From Prevotellaceae bacterium (lineage in GTDB: Bacteria; Bacteroidota; Bacteroidia; Bacteroidales; Paludibacteraceae): a stretch of 64,000 bases of DNA. The stretch is from assembly GCA_020636675.1 (NCBI GenBank), contig JACJXK010000008.1, forward strand, positions 1 through 64,000, written 5' to 3'. The notes under the pieces are model-generated. The model was not told the DNA's origin. It ran no database searches and worked only from the letters and a program-made list of their open reading frames with translations. A program made the translations under genes and the position numbers. The first letter of the stretch is position 1; every line of letters begins with the position of its first letter. Of this stretch, positions 37,327-46,866 are shown in pieces.

Positions 37327-37559
37327 ATCAAATTGCTTTTTAGGTAGTTTGTAACTTCGTTATATATTTCCTTGTCCGTTGCGTTGTTCCCTTTTCCATC
37401 AATGATTTTTGCCACGGCACAAACCACGGCGTTATCGGAATCGAGAGCTTCGGCAATAGTCTCATAATCCATCGGATTGTATTGAGCATGAGCCATAAGC
37501 CTTTCGTCCGAAAGAACGGCTTGCAGCACTTTGTCGCTATTTGTTAAATATCTTGCCAT
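37323..37559 (-). CDS. Small hypothetical protein of the Dnd-like operon
   Basis: 78 residues, mostly helical, and not recognised. It overlaps the dndD-like start by 4 bases (ATGA type) and follows the helicase gene by 8 bases, so it is translated with them. The sequence has no cysteines, zinc ligands or basic patch that would point to a function. It could be a stabilising partner of the DndD-like ATPase. Confidence 0.7.
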   Translation of the reverse strand: MARYLTNSDKVLQAVLSDERLMAHAQYNPMDYETIAEALDSDNAVVCAVAKIIDGKGNNATDKEIYNEVTNYLKSNLI

Positions 37560-37567
37560 ATTCGTTT

Positions 37568-39835
37568 TTAATTAAAAAGTGATAAATTATAATGGTTAAG
37601 TACGTCTTCTAATTCATTGTCGGTATCGTTGAGGTTTTCGGAAAGTGTAGCGAAATCGCGGACACGCATCAGTTCGCTCTTTACAAGGCTGCGTTCCAAT
37701 TCGTAACAATCGCTATCGAAGCAATTGTCGGGAACGACAATTAAATCGTGAATGGTGGCAATGTGCTTATCTTTGTGCGTTCGCAAAACACGTCCACGGC
37801 GTTGAATGAATTGTCTCGGATTTCCTGTGCTGGCACAGAAAATTGCCAATTCGGCACGTGGAACATCAACACCTTCATCCAAACACTTCATTGAGGTCAG
37901 CACATCTATATTGCCATTCGCAAAATCTTTCAGCATTGGCTCGCGGTCTTTTGAATCGGAAGTGAACTGACGAACAGTAATGTGCTTGTTTATATCGCGG
38001 ACAATGCAGGTATATTCGTCTATCAAATGGGCAGTGTCGTCATCGGTTTGCATAGTATCTGCCGTGTCGAACATATCGGCATTGTTGTCATCGGGCTCGT
38101 TGCCTTCGGGTACATAGACTAACGTATATTTCAAATTGCCTTGCTCGTTCATTCGTTGCTGCACGATTTGCAGGAATGCTGCTTTTTTGTTTTCCGCTTT
38201 ATGAATTATGCGCTTGCGCTTCAACAAAAGCCGTTTCAGCATTTCTTGACTGTCAGCATCCTTAAATCCCATTATCTTGACTATCTTTTTTGAAAGTTCC
38301 ACGTATTCTGTCATTTCAGCATCGGTAAGTTTTACCACGTGCGGATAGTAATAATAGCGGCACAACGCCCCATTTTCAATAGCCTCGCTCATAGAATATT
38401 CAAATGTGTAGGCATCGGCACAACCGAAAAATTGCATTAGTTTCTGATTGACATCTTCATCATACGGGCGTTTGGGCGTTGCCGACAGACCTATACGGCG
38501 CAGGTAACTAATTTCGCCCAACCTGCCGAGCATCTGTCCGCTGCCCATATTGTGGGCTTCATCGGCAATAAGCAGCAGTTTGCTTTTGGGAAACTTGTTC
38601 AGCTCTGAAAATACATTGGAACGCACAAATGAAGCATAGGTTGAAATAATGACATAAGACAAATTATTGTCTGCATTTGTAATTTCGAGCATACGAATAT
38701 TGGCAACTGCGTTTTTCCAGTCTTTGACTTTTGAACAGACCTTAATAATGTTGTTGAAATTAAATTTCTTACATTCTGTTTCCCACTGCTCAACCAACGT
38801 AATAGTAGGCACTAAAATAAGAGCCTTATAGTAACCGCAACGTTTATATATTTCGAGCAGACAATTTAGAGACGTGATAGTTTTGCCTGTACCTGTTGCC
38901 ATGGCAAACAATCCTTTTTGTTTGTTGGCTTTCCAATTTTCAAAAGCGCGTATTTGATATTCTCGCGGTTTGTCGTAAGGAAAAGAGGGTTCAACATTGG
39001 CAGGAGTGGCAATGACTTCGTTTTGCTCTTTTATTTTCTCTACGATAATTTCTACACGATTCTGTGCTTTATCCAATGTTTTTAACACCGATTTGGGCAA
39101 GCCATTGTTTTGCATATCTTGCTGTAAAAATTTGGCTTCATCTTCCAAAAGGTTTTTCAATGATTTATCATTAAAAACATCGGTAAATTTAGTCTTGACG
39201 TTTTCGGCAGCCACATAAACCACATTTTCGTCTTTGCCGTTAAATACAGTTTCAAAATCGTCTGACATGGCTTTTATTTTGGCGTTTTCGATATTGCCGT
39301 CCCAGTTGCAGGAAACCGTGAGGCTTTCGATATTATCGACCAATGCCGTGCGCGAAAAGTTGCACGAGCCGTCGAAGCCTACAATGTTAATACCATCGCT
39401 AAAAATGCCTGATTTTGTATGCGAAATGCCAATGCTGTCTTTGGGGGCAATAATTTTTATATCCAAACGATTATTTCGGATAAGCCACGCTAAGCAGTCG
39501 AAGAAATGGGCATCTCGCTCAGACAAGGTGCTTTTAAGGTTTTCAATATCTGACAAATCAAAGAATGGAATACTGTCGCCTGTTTCGCCTTTGGAAATAG
39601 CATTGAGGTCTTGTTCGGTAAGCACATCGTTAATAATCAACCTCATACGCCCGCCGTTGTACAAAAATACAGCAAAACCGGCTGACAACACGCTAATGGC
39701 CGACGAAGAGAAAAAGCCCAGCATTAAATCAAATTGTGTGGCATTGCACAAACATTCGGAGAAGAAACCAATGGGTTCCCACTCTGTACGCGATTTGTAG
39801 CGTCTGTGATTTGGAAATACTACCTCTTTTAGCAT
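37568..39835 (-). CDS. PLD-type nuclease fused to an SF2 helicase (candidate restriction effector)
   Basis: About 755 residues. The first 180 hold a phospholipase D-like nuclease domain with an HTK...D...GSCN motif (H145, K147, D153, G162-S163, N165, numbered from the Met at 39853). The SF2 helicase follows: REYQ (297-300), Walker A ATGTGKT (319-325), DEAH (431-434), LSATPKRP, and motifs V/VI in CLDEGVDVP and QRRGRVLR. Start MLKEVVFPN (39835) avoids overlap with the DndC-like stop; 39853 is possible. Proteins of this design are annotated as restriction enzymes beside phosphorothioation genes. I infer that it cuts unmodified invading DNA. Confidence 0.82.
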   Translation of the reverse strand: MLKEVVFPNHRRYKSRTEWEPIGFFSECLCNATQFDLMLGFFSSSAISVLSAGFAVFLYNGGRMRLIINDVLTEQDLNAISKGETGDSIPFFDLSDIENLKSTLSERDAHFFDCLAWLIRNNRLDIKIIAPKDSIGISHTKSGIFSDGINIVGFDGSCNFSRTALVDNIESLTVSCNWDGNIENAKIKAMSDDFETVFNGKDENVVYVAAENVKTKFTDVFNDKSLKNLLEDEAKFLQQDMQNNGLPKSVLKTLDKAQNRVEIIVEKIKEQNEVIATPANVEPSFPYDKPREYQIRAFENWKANKQKGLFAMATGTGKTITSLNCLLEIYKRCGYYKALILVPTITLVEQWETECKKFNFNNIIKVCSKVKDWKNAVANIRMLEITNADNNLSYVIISTYASFVRSNVFSELNKFPKSKLLLIADEAHNMGSGQMLGRLGEISYLRRIGLSATPKRPYDEDVNQKLMQFFGCADAYTFEYSMSEAIENGALCRYYYYPHVVKLTDAEMTEYVELSKKIVKIMGFKDADSQEMLKRLLLKRKRIIHKAENKKAAFLQIVQQRMNEQGNLKYTLVYVPEGNEPDDNNADMFDTADTMQTDDDTAHLIDEYTCIVRDINKHITVRQFTSDSKDREPMLKDFANGNIDVLTSMKCLDEGVDVPRAELAIFCASTGNPRQFIQRRGRVLRTHKDKHIATIHDLIVVPDNCFDSDCYELERSLVKSELMRVRDFATLSENLNDTDNELEDVLNHYNLSLFN

Positions 39836-39840
39836 ATTAT

Positions 39841-40947
39841 TTATATAAAACAATTAGCACAAAAAGCATCATTATCATCATCGCCAAGTATATCGACAAG
39901 CAAAGAACTCCTTTCTTTTTTCGCCTTTGCTTCCTGCTTTTTAATGGCATCCAATTTTATTTGTCTGATACGTTCGGGTTTTATCAAGTCAGACAGGCTT
40001 TCTCCTTGAATCCATGTGTAACCACCCTTTTCAAATTCCATTGATTTTTGAAATAAATCGGGGTGTTGTTCGTAAAGCCATATCCATTCGATTTTTTGTT
40101 GAAAGAAACAGAAATAACAACCTGAACGACTGCGGCAATACGTGCCTTGCTTACCATCGACTTCAAACGGAATGGGCTTGTAGTATGCTGGAACGCCAAC
40201 GCCGCTGTTTTCCAGAATATCGTAAATATCTTTAATGCCCAATATGTCTTCGTTTTCAACTAATGGGAAATAGTCTAACTTTCCAACCGGATAATCGGTC
40301 GTTTTTAGGAAGTTGAAAACTACTTTATTGAACGTTTTTACATCTAAATCAAGCAATGCGTTCATTTTTTTGCCATAGTAAAACTCTTTGGAAATGGGGC
40401 GTTCAACAATTTGCAATGCTTCCGCAAGCATTGCCGAAGGGCATATTTTTTTGTAAAGTTCAGCAATGTCTGCTATTACTTGATTTTGCAGGACTTTGTT
40501 TATAACATCCAAACTCCAAATATTTTTGCGAAACGGAAAAATGGCTTGAATATTCGGTTTTGTGGAAACATATCCTTCGCGGTCTTCATCGCCACGAATG
40601 CCAACGTATGAAATAGTTGGTTCGTCGCCAACATATTTTTCAAATTCGGCAAGTTTCATTTTTTGCGTACACCAACGTGCTTGTGGTGAGGGCAAATAAC
40701 CTCCGCTTGCTTTTAAAAAATGGTGGAATGGTGTAGGCTCTGGACTGCCTTGTGCGGCTCTTAATTTTGTGATAGGGCCGAGTACGGATTCCAATCGGGA
40801 AATAAGCAGTTCCGTTTCTTCTAATTCGCAGCCTGTGTCCGAATTGTAGTAATCTATATCTAAATCGGGATATTTTCCTTTCAAGTATATGGACAATGCA
40901 GCACTGTCTTTTCCTCCCGATATGCCTAATACGTGTCTTACTTTCAT
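39841..40947 (-). CDS. DndC-like PAPS-reductase-family protein
   Basis: A 368-residue adenine-nucleotide alpha-hydrolase-fold protein. The PP-loop SGGKDS (residues 10-15) binds ATP, and YNSDTGCELEETE follows. The cysteines in ARWCTQKMKL, YCRSRSGCYFC and the C-terminal CANC could hold an iron-sulfur cluster, as in DndC and in PAPS reductases. In phosphorothioation systems DndC activates the DNA backbone and receives sulfur from a cysteine desulfurase. No dndA is in the window, so a housekeeping IscS would have to supply sulfur. It overlaps the upstream ATPase gene by 4 bases. Confidence 0.83.
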   Translation of the reverse strand: MKVRHVLGISGGKDSAALSIYLKGKYPDLDIDYYNSDTGCELEETELLISRLESVLGPITKLRAAQGSPEPTPFHHFLKASGGYLPSPQARWCTQKMKLAEFEKYVGDEPTISYVGIRGDEDREGYVSTKPNIQAIFPFRKNIWSLDVINKVLQNQVIADIAELYKKICPSAMLAEALQIVERPISKEFYYGKKMNALLDLDVKTFNKVVFNFLKTTDYPVGKLDYFPLVENEDILGIKDIYDILENSGVGVPAYYKPIPFEVDGKQGTYCRSRSGCYFCFFQQKIEWIWLYEQHPDLFQKSMEFEKGGYTWIQGESLSDLIKPERIRQIKLDAIKKQEAKAKKERSSLLVDILGDDDNDAFCANCFI

Positions 40948-43900
40948 TTGCCAATCTTTTTATTGAGTATCCGTAACAAGGTGCAAATATCCAAGTTGTC
41001 GTTGCCGGACAATAGTTTTTCAATCTTCTGCTCCAAATCTGTTGTTTTTTCTTTTTGACTTTTCGGCAAAACAAATGATTGCGGCTTAAACGAACCTTGC
41101 GTTGATACCAATTCTACATTATATACCTCATCTTGTTTATTGCCTTTTGCCACTGTGGAAATACTGATAAATTTGGTAAGTGCATTAAATAAGTAGCGCA
41201 GAGAATCCATCAACAATGCTTCTTCGCTATCTTTTAGAGAGGCAAGAGGTTTGTCCAAAACAACAAAGCAAATCGATTCGTACCACGCCGTTTTGTCCGT
41301 TATCGGAAACGATACACGGTTTAGAAAATTGCGTTGTTTGGTTGAAAGCAAATAGGGCTTTATTGATTTGAAACGTTTGTCTATTTCAGACTTATATTCA
41401 TTAAAAGAAGTGGATTGTAAACCTAATGTTTCAATCACATTTTCTTCTATTCGCTCAATTAAATTATGGTAACATGAGCGTAATTCCCGAATGGCATCTT
41501 TTATCAGATTTTGGTATTGCGACATAAATTCTTCGTTGTGTGCCAACGATTCATTTTTAAAGCCCAATGTAATCGGCAAATCTTCAAAAAAAGTTTTTTC
41601 GGGGTCTTTTGCCTTTGCCAAAACCTCTCTAAACTTTGCCGTATGCGGTTTGTCGAATTTTGTTGTCGTTTTGGCGTAATCATTCAGATTGCGATAAAAA
41701 ATCAAGAAAGGTTTTATCGTTTCGATAAAACTGTCTTTTGTAATCAACTCTCTGTCGTTCAGATTTATAAAGTTGCGGTATTGATTGAAAAATTCCAATT
41801 TGATTCCGTCCACCGCAAATGTTTTGACTTTAAAATTATCGGGGGCTTTTTGAAGCAAATCGAGCACTTCACGATTTATATTGGGAATATAAACGCCATC
41901 GCCGTTGTAGAGCGAGTAATCTTGCCTCTTTATAATAAGATATATGGGAATCCAAAAATCGAGAAAGCCTTGCTTTAACTTGAATGGTGCCTCTTTCAAT
42001 ATCTTTATCAATTCGCCAATCTTGCGTTGCTTCTCGGTTGAACTGTTTAAAAAGTCTTCGCAAACATTCCAAAGTGCCATAATGGCTTCGCTTTTGGGTG
42101 CTTGCAATGTATAAATGCCGTTTGTAAAAACGTGTATGCCTGTTTGCTTCAACAATGTGTAATATATCGTCTTTTCTGGTGGAAAATTATCGGCAGAAAA
42201 GTCCAAATCATCTTTCGACACGCGGTTATCATCAATCAATGCGTTTAACAAATTGACACGGGCAAGCGATATTGCACTGTTGATTTTCTGACGATTAAAC
42301 AATTCGTTTTTAATAATTGGCGTAGAAAAATAGACATTGTCGCACACGCGAGAAAGAAGTTTATTGAAATCGGTAAGTGACGATATTTTAACAGGCTTAC
42401 CGGCATAGTACCATTCAATATTTTCTGAAAAAGAGGTCAGACTTTGGTTGATAGCGTTGTTCAACAATTCTTTTTCAAATGCTATTAAATTGTTTACTTC
42501 CCGAATAGCCACTTTGTCGGAATCATCAACAAGAACTTGCGTGCGGACATAGTTCAATTTCTGAATTTCGTAAACGTGATTAACAATGTCGCCCACGTTT
42601 TTGTAGAGTACATAAATCACTGCATTGTTGCATTGCTTGGAAATTTCAACAAGTTGAGGCTTATATTCTATCGGAGAAGCCGGAAATACCAAATTGATAT
42701 ATCCGTCAAGATCTTCGGGCAACGGCAGTTGTTGGGCCTCGTTTGATATGTGGAACGCAAAGAAACGAGGCGTGCCCGTTTTGTAATAAGAAGCATTTGC
42801 CGAAATAACCCTAAAATCAAAACAAGCATTCAGGTCGTCTAAAATATCGACAGGTTTGGGTATTTGCCCTGTTGCCTTTTGCAATTCATCCTCAATGTTT
42901 ATGTCTGTTCCATCAAACAATACGTATTGCGATTTGTATTTGGCATAGCGTATTATTTTGAGGGCTTCAAGTTTATCAATAAGCGGTTGCGGATTTGAAA
43001 TATCCATTGCTATTGAGGCGTATTGGCACAGAGACGAATGAATGATTTTGACAGACGCGCCAAATAAATTGCATAATCCGATAGCCTTCACAAGTTTACA
43101 GGCATCGTTTATTTCTTCAATGTCAAAAACGCTCTCTGTTCTTTCCAACGCAACCCGCATTGCCGTCCAATTGGCGGAATCGGCATTCACTTCCGAAAGA
43201 TAAGAATTGAAATTATAAACAATATAATCATAGACGTTGGCAAGGCTGTATGTTTTTGTTGCCGTAGCCTTAAAGTTCTGTATTGAATTATCGCCTTGCG
43301 ACATTAGGAATGAAAACAGAGAACGCTCGTTTTGCCCGTATCGCTGTATGGCTTGCGTTAATGCCACTGCCGCAAACATATCCAAGGGATATAACTTTTT
43401 TGCGACTTCTTCGGGAAAATCAATGCCAATGAATTTGGTGGATTTTGCCAGCGCAAAAAGCCTGTCAAACGCGCCTTTGGACTGAACAGTTTGCTTTATG
43501 TTTGATATGTGTTCCGCCGCCAAATGCAAAAGTTGCTCTACCGGCTCGCTGAAAACAAGTTCTTTAAATCGTCCTTTTACCTTAATCCATTCGTTGAATT
43601 GCTGCTCTGTTAGTTTACGTGCATACGCGCCAAAATTTTGGTGCAACGTGGACAGGAACAATACATTATCGTGGTTTGGACGGTTGATATATTCGGCAAA
43701 TTGTTGAAGAAAATACAGTTCTTTTTCAGGATTGTTGTTTGTGGCGTGTTCGAGCACTTTGCCAAACTCGTCAACAACAATCAGCACAAACTCTTTCTTC
43801 TTTTTGCAAGCTTCAATTGTGCTATCTAAACGGCTGAATATTTCTTTTGTGCCAATGCCTTTATCAACATTCAATTCTTCGCACAGCAGATTTGACAACG

Positions 43901-44183
43901 TTGTGTAGTCGCCAACAATGTTTATGCAACGGAATTTGGTATAATGATTGAATTGTCCGCTATTTTTGCACAAAACATCTGTCGAGAAAAGTAAATCTCT
44001 TTCCAATGCCATTATGAAACTTGATTTGCCTGTGCCATACGTTCCAATCATGGTAAAACTGTGAATGCCAGAACTGTAATCGGCAATCAGGCTGCCCAAT
44101 ACACGGCGGGCGTTTGCCGTAACAATGTATTGGAAATCCTTTGTCGGACTGTTTTTTATATTTGTTGAGAGTGTAAAGCCCAT
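40944..44183 (-). CDS. Large P-loop ATPase (BrxC/PglY-like), Dnd-like operon
   Basis: A 1079-residue protein with one AAA-like ATPase near the N-terminus: Walker A GTYGTGKSS (residues 47-55) and Walker B VLIVVDEFGK (about 133-142). An FSEPVEQLLHLAAEHI segment follows. The rest is helical, with no recognised domain. Size, the DEFGK Walker B and the single N-terminal P-loop recall BrxC/PglY of BREX systems, but no clear relation to the BrxC at 62697 can be shown by eye. It lies 2 bases after the DUF4007 gene and overlaps the DndC-like gene by 4 bases. Confidence 0.72.
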   Translation of the reverse strand: MGFTLSTNIKNSPTKDFQYIVTANARRVLGSLIADYSSGIHSFTMIGTYGTGKSSFIMALERDLLFSTDVLCKNSGQFNHYTKFRCINIVGDYTTLSNLLCEELNVDKGIGTKEIFSRLDSTIEACKKKKEFVLIVVDEFGKVLEHATNNNPEKELYFLQQFAEYINRPNHDNVLFLSTLHQNFGAYARKLTEQQFNEWIKVKGRFKELVFSEPVEQLLHLAAEHISNIKQTVQSKGAFDRLFALAKSTKFIGIDFPEEVAKKLYPLDMFAAVALTQAIQRYGQNERSLFSFLMSQGDNSIQNFKATATKTYSLANVYDYIVYNFNSYLSEVNADSANWTAMRVALERTESVFDIEEINDACKLVKAIGLCNLFGASVKIIHSSLCQYASIAMDISNPQPLIDKLEALKIIRYAKYKSQYVLFDGTDINIEDELQKATGQIPKPVDILDDLNACFDFRVISANASYYKTGTPRFFAFHISNEAQQLPLPEDLDGYINLVFPASPIEYKPQLVEISKQCNNAVIYVLYKNVGDIVNHVYEIQKLNYVRTQVLVDDSDKVAIREVNNLIAFEKELLNNAINQSLTSFSENIEWYYAGKPVKISSLTDFNKLLSRVCDNVYFSTPIIKNELFNRQKINSAISLARVNLLNALIDDNRVSKDDLDFSADNFPPEKTIYYTLLKQTGIHVFTNGIYTLQAPKSEAIMALWNVCEDFLNSSTEKQRKIGELIKILKEAPFKLKQGFLDFWIPIYLIIKRQDYSLYNGDGVYIPNINREVLDLLQKAPDNFKVKTFAVDGIKLEFFNQYRNFINLNDRELITKDSFIETIKPFLIFYRNLNDYAKTTTKFDKPHTAKFREVLAKAKDPEKTFFEDLPITLGFKNESLAHNEEFMSQYQNLIKDAIRELRSCYHNLIERIEENVIETLGLQSTSFNEYKSEIDKRFKSIKPYLLSTKQRNFLNRVSFPITDKTAWYESICFVVLDKPLASLKDSEEALLMDSLRYLFNALTKFISISTVAKGNKQDEVYNVELVSTQGSFKPQSFVLPKSQKEKTTDLEQKIEKLLSGNDNLDICTLLRILNKKIGK

Positions 44184-44185
44184 AT

Positions 44186-45067
44186 CTAATTTTTATAGTA
44201 GTTGTCCAACACTTTTTGTTTATCCAATTCTTTGATAAAAAGCAGTTGCTTAATGCCGCCGTCATCGGTAAATTTCAATGTGTCGGAATATTCTTTTTCT
44301 ATATACGAAATGGTATCTATCAATTCGGAAGAGGAGAGGCAAAACAGCAAGGACAGAGAATAAAGCACATCATACGAAACGGCTTTATCGCTGCCTTTAA
44401 CGTCAATAATGGCATACAAAAATACTTCGGGTATAATCTTCTGTTTGCCAATTGTGTTAAAATTGTAATAGGTGATTTTGCGTCCCTGATTGTCCTCGTG
44501 CCGGTCTGTTTGGCGTATTAAGTTCAAAACCGTCATCAACGAAAGCAAATCTTCATTCGGTTTGTTGGCAATGGGTGCAAGATAGTTTTTGAACAGCACA
44601 TCAATGTCTTTGTTGATTGTGTTTTCGTTGTACATATTCGGGTTTGCGGTTTCCGCACATTTGCGTTTTACGAAATTTTGCACCTGCTCTTTTGAAAATT
44701 CATTTTTTTCGGAGTGGAAATCGACAAAGAATAATTTATACAGACTTGCTGTGTTGGTGCTAACTAACAAATAATGCAAGAGCCACAAAGTGGCAATGTC
44801 TTCTGCAAAAGGGTCTTTGCCCGTTTCGCTGTCAAAAATATAATTTGCTATTTGAGTAATGGTATTTTCTTCGCGCAGCCCAAATGCTTTCATCCAGAAG
44901 CGAATGGACGAAACCATATTTTTGCCCACGCCCAAATCGACAACAGCATCAGAAGCGTTGAAATCTTTGTTCTGGCACATAAAGTCATACCCTTTTTTCA
45001 GCCAAAGCGATTTGCACTGAAAGGATTCGTGACCAGAGAAAGTGTATTTGATTTTATCTTGTTCCAT
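44186..45067 (-). CDS. DUF4007 family protein, first gene of the Dnd-like operon
   Basis: A 293-residue protein. The FSGHESFQCKSLWLKKGYDF start (residues 10-29) and the VVDLGVGKNMVSSIRFW segment (about 42-58) are the hallmarks of DUF4007. The family is found next to phosphorothioation-type and related defence genes and is thought to bind DNA or recognise targets. The biochemical role is unknown. Being first in the operon, where DndB-type regulators often sit, it could regulate or specify modification. The 304-base region upstream contains a structured element. Confidence 0.82.
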   Translation of the reverse strand: MEQDKIKYTFSGHESFQCKSLWLKKGYDFMCQNKDFNASDAVVDLGVGKNMVSSIRFWMKAFGLREENTITQIANYIFDSETGKDPFAEDIATLWLLHYLLVSTNTASLYKLFFVDFHSEKNEFSKEQVQNFVKRKCAETANPNMYNENTINKDIDVLFKNYLAPIANKPNEDLLSLMTVLNLIRQTDRHEDNQGRKITYYNFNTIGKQKIIPEVFLYAIIDVKGSDKAVSYDVLYSLSLLFCLSSSELIDTISYIEKEYSDTLKFTDDGGIKQLLFIKELDKQKVLDNYYKN

Positions 45068-45371
45068 CTTGTATTCTTATTGATATTTCATTGTTATAAA
45101 ATGCCACACCCATTGCGTGAGGTACGGACACACCAAAGCCATCGAACAAAAGTTTGCTCGATAGTTGGCGTGCGTAAACGCACCTATCCCACACCGCTTT
45201 GGGGCAGTGCAGGTAATTGAACCGATAAATGAAAGTAAAAAACCTTGCTAACTCTCTGTGTGTTAGAAAATTATAGGCATATATGTGGGGGGGGTAAAAT
45301 GCTGGTATTCAATGAGTTATAAAAAGCACTCGTTGAACCAAATTTTGAATATTTTTTATATGTTAGCATTG
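45068..45371 (-). promoter_or_regulatory. Upstream region of the DUF4007 operon with a three-way-junction-like inverted repeat
   Basis: It contains no gene. CCAAAGC (45133-45139) pairs with GCTTTGG (45196-45202). Inside are two hairpins: ATCGA-x-CAAA / TTTG-x-TCGAT (45141-45162) and GTGCGT-AA-ACGCAC (45170-45183). On the minus strand this would be in the operon's 5' leader. A weak terminator for the DUF1016 gene (CTAAC/GTTAG, 45248-45266, then GGTTTTTT on the minus strand) lies beyond it. I found no consensus -7/-33 pair. Confidence 0.5.
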
Positions 45372-46541
45372 TCATTTGTGCTTTTTTGAACTAATTTCCT
45401 CATTTTCATCTTCCAAAAATTGGCAAAATTCGTTGAGGCAGTGTTGCAAAACATCTTGCCGAATAAGTTCCTTTTCGTATTTGGCAACCATGGTTGGACT
45501 CATGCTGCGGTTGAGGGCGTATTTTACAACATTTTGGTTGCTCTCTTTGCAAAGCAGAATGCCAATGCTGGGGTTTTCGTTGCTGCGTTTCACGTCTTGG
45601 TCGAGGGCTTCGAGGTAAAATTCGAGTTGCCCCATATCGGCAGGCTTAAACTTGGTGGTTTTCAGTTCTACTGCCACAAAGCACTGCAAGGCTCGGTTGA
45701 AAAAGAGCAGATCTATTTTAAACGTTTCGCCACCAACATTTATGGGATATTCGTTGCCGACAAAGAAGAAATCTTTGCCAAGTTCGAGTATAAAATCTTT
45801 AATATGCGTTACCAATCCTTGTTGGAGTTTATGCTCGGAATGACGTTGCGGCAAACCGAGAAAATCGAGAAATGCCACATCTTTAAACATATATCCGGCT
45901 TGCGGATATTGCTGTTTCATGCCAATAGACTGAAACTCTTTGCCTTTGAGTAAATGAGTGTAGGCATCGGTTTTGACAGCCCGCCGCAATTCGCGCACAT
46001 CAAGCCGCTCGCGATTGGCGTAGAGCATATAGAAAATGCGTTGTTCGTTGTAACTGCAAAGTGAAAGCAGGTCGCAATGCGAACTCCAACAAATGCTGTT
46101 GAGAATGGCGGGCATCTGCATTTCCAATTGTCCAGACTGTGTCGGGACAATTCCGTTGTCGGATTTTTCCTGCAATTGTGCAGACGGTGTCTGCACAATT
46201 TGTCCTGTTTGAGATTGAACTAATTGTTTGGATAGTTTTAGTTTTGAAAATATGTCCGAGAAACTTGAATTAGAATATGTGTCAAAGAATTGCACCATGT
46301 TGTATAGGTTTCTTCGGCTATATCCTTTAAGCGTAGGGTCTTGCTTTCGCAGATACTCGGAAAGTTGCGTTACGGTTTTACTGCCCCAAGTGGCGGCTTT
46401 GAGCCGTGCCGACACATACGCACCCACTTCCCACGCCGTAAGCAGGTTTTCGTTGTTCACGGCTTGCAATGCCCGTGAACGGTGCAGGTTTATAATGCCT
46501 TGCACCTGCTCAAATTCTTGTATGATTGGCGTGTTATTCAT
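45372..46541 (-). CDS. DUF1016 (YhcG) PD-(D/E)xK nuclease-family protein, copy 1
   Basis: A 389-residue protein with a helical DUF1016 N-terminal domain (about 10-110: RSRALQAVNNENLLTAWEVGAYVSARL) and a C-terminal nuclease core with KIDLLFFNRALQCFVAVELKTTKF (the D...ExK signature). A low-complexity Gln/Thr/Ser-rich spacer with repeated TQSGQ/QTGQ words lies at about 105-145. The family is common in defence islands; the target is unknown. It overlaps the HTH gene upstream by 4 bases. Confidence 0.85.
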   Translation of the reverse strand: MNNTPIIQEFEQVQGIINLHRSRALQAVNNENLLTAWEVGAYVSARLKAATWGSKTVTQLSEYLRKQDPTLKGYSRRNLYNMVQFFDTYSNSSFSDIFSKLKLSKQLVQSQTGQIVQTPSAQLQEKSDNGIVPTQSGQLEMQMPAILNSICWSSHCDLLSLCSYNEQRIFYMLYANRERLDVRELRRAVKTDAYTHLLKGKEFQSIGMKQQYPQAGYMFKDVAFLDFLGLPQRHSEHKLQQGLVTHIKDFILELGKDFFFVGNEYPINVGGETFKIDLLFFNRALQCFVAVELKTTKFKPADMGQLEFYLEALDQDVKRSNENPSIGILLCKESNQNVVKYALNRSMSPTMVAKYEKELIRQDVLQHCLNEFCQFLEDENEEISSKKHK

Positions 46542-46822
46542 TGTTTTTCTATTTGTTGTTGGGCAATTTTGAAGGCTTCGGGCGCAAGTTCTTTTTCGCT
46601 ATCGGCGACAGCCATAAACCTATCGACTAACCATAGTTTGAGCAGTTCTTCTTGGTCGGCTTTGAGAATATCGGAGAGCATAAGAATCAGTGCTTTTCGG
46701 GGAAGATAGTTGCCGTTTTCGATTTTGCAGTAGGTGGCAGTGTCAATGTCGAGGGCGGCTGCAACCTTGCGTTGCGGCAGTCCTGTTTGTTCGCGTAATA
46801 TTCTTAACTTCTCCGATAACAT
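46538..46822 (-). CDS. XRE-family HTH regulator
   Basis: A 94-residue protein. The Cro/C1-type helix-turn-helix covers residues 1-60 (KLRILREQTGLPQRKVAAALDIDTATYCKIENG). A short helical tail follows. It overlaps the DUF1016 gene by 4 bases and probably represses their shared promoter. A TAAATTTG -7 box (minus strand, about 46875-46868) lies at the junction with the truncated IS110 element, which may now supply part of the promoter. Confidence 0.88.
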   Translation of the reverse strand: MLSEKLRILREQTGLPQRKVAAALDIDTATYCKIENGNYLPRKALILMLSDILKADQEELLKLWLVDRFMAVADSEKELAPEAFKIAQQQIEKQ

Positions 46823-46866
46823 CGTTTTATTTTTGTAGTGAAAAATAGAATCTTGATATTTTTTTG

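Noticed and set aside
40944..44183. Calling the 1079-residue ATPase a true BrxC and the operon BREX type 4
   Set aside because: No PglZ or BrxL is in this operon, and only the P-loop and Walker B style resemble BrxC. The resemblance is recorded but not the name.
45372..46822. Toxin-antitoxin pair formed by the HTH protein and the DUF1016 protein
   Set aside because: The gene order and overlap fit, but DUF1016 proteins are nuclease-like and not recognised toxins. Regulator plus nuclease is the simpler reading.
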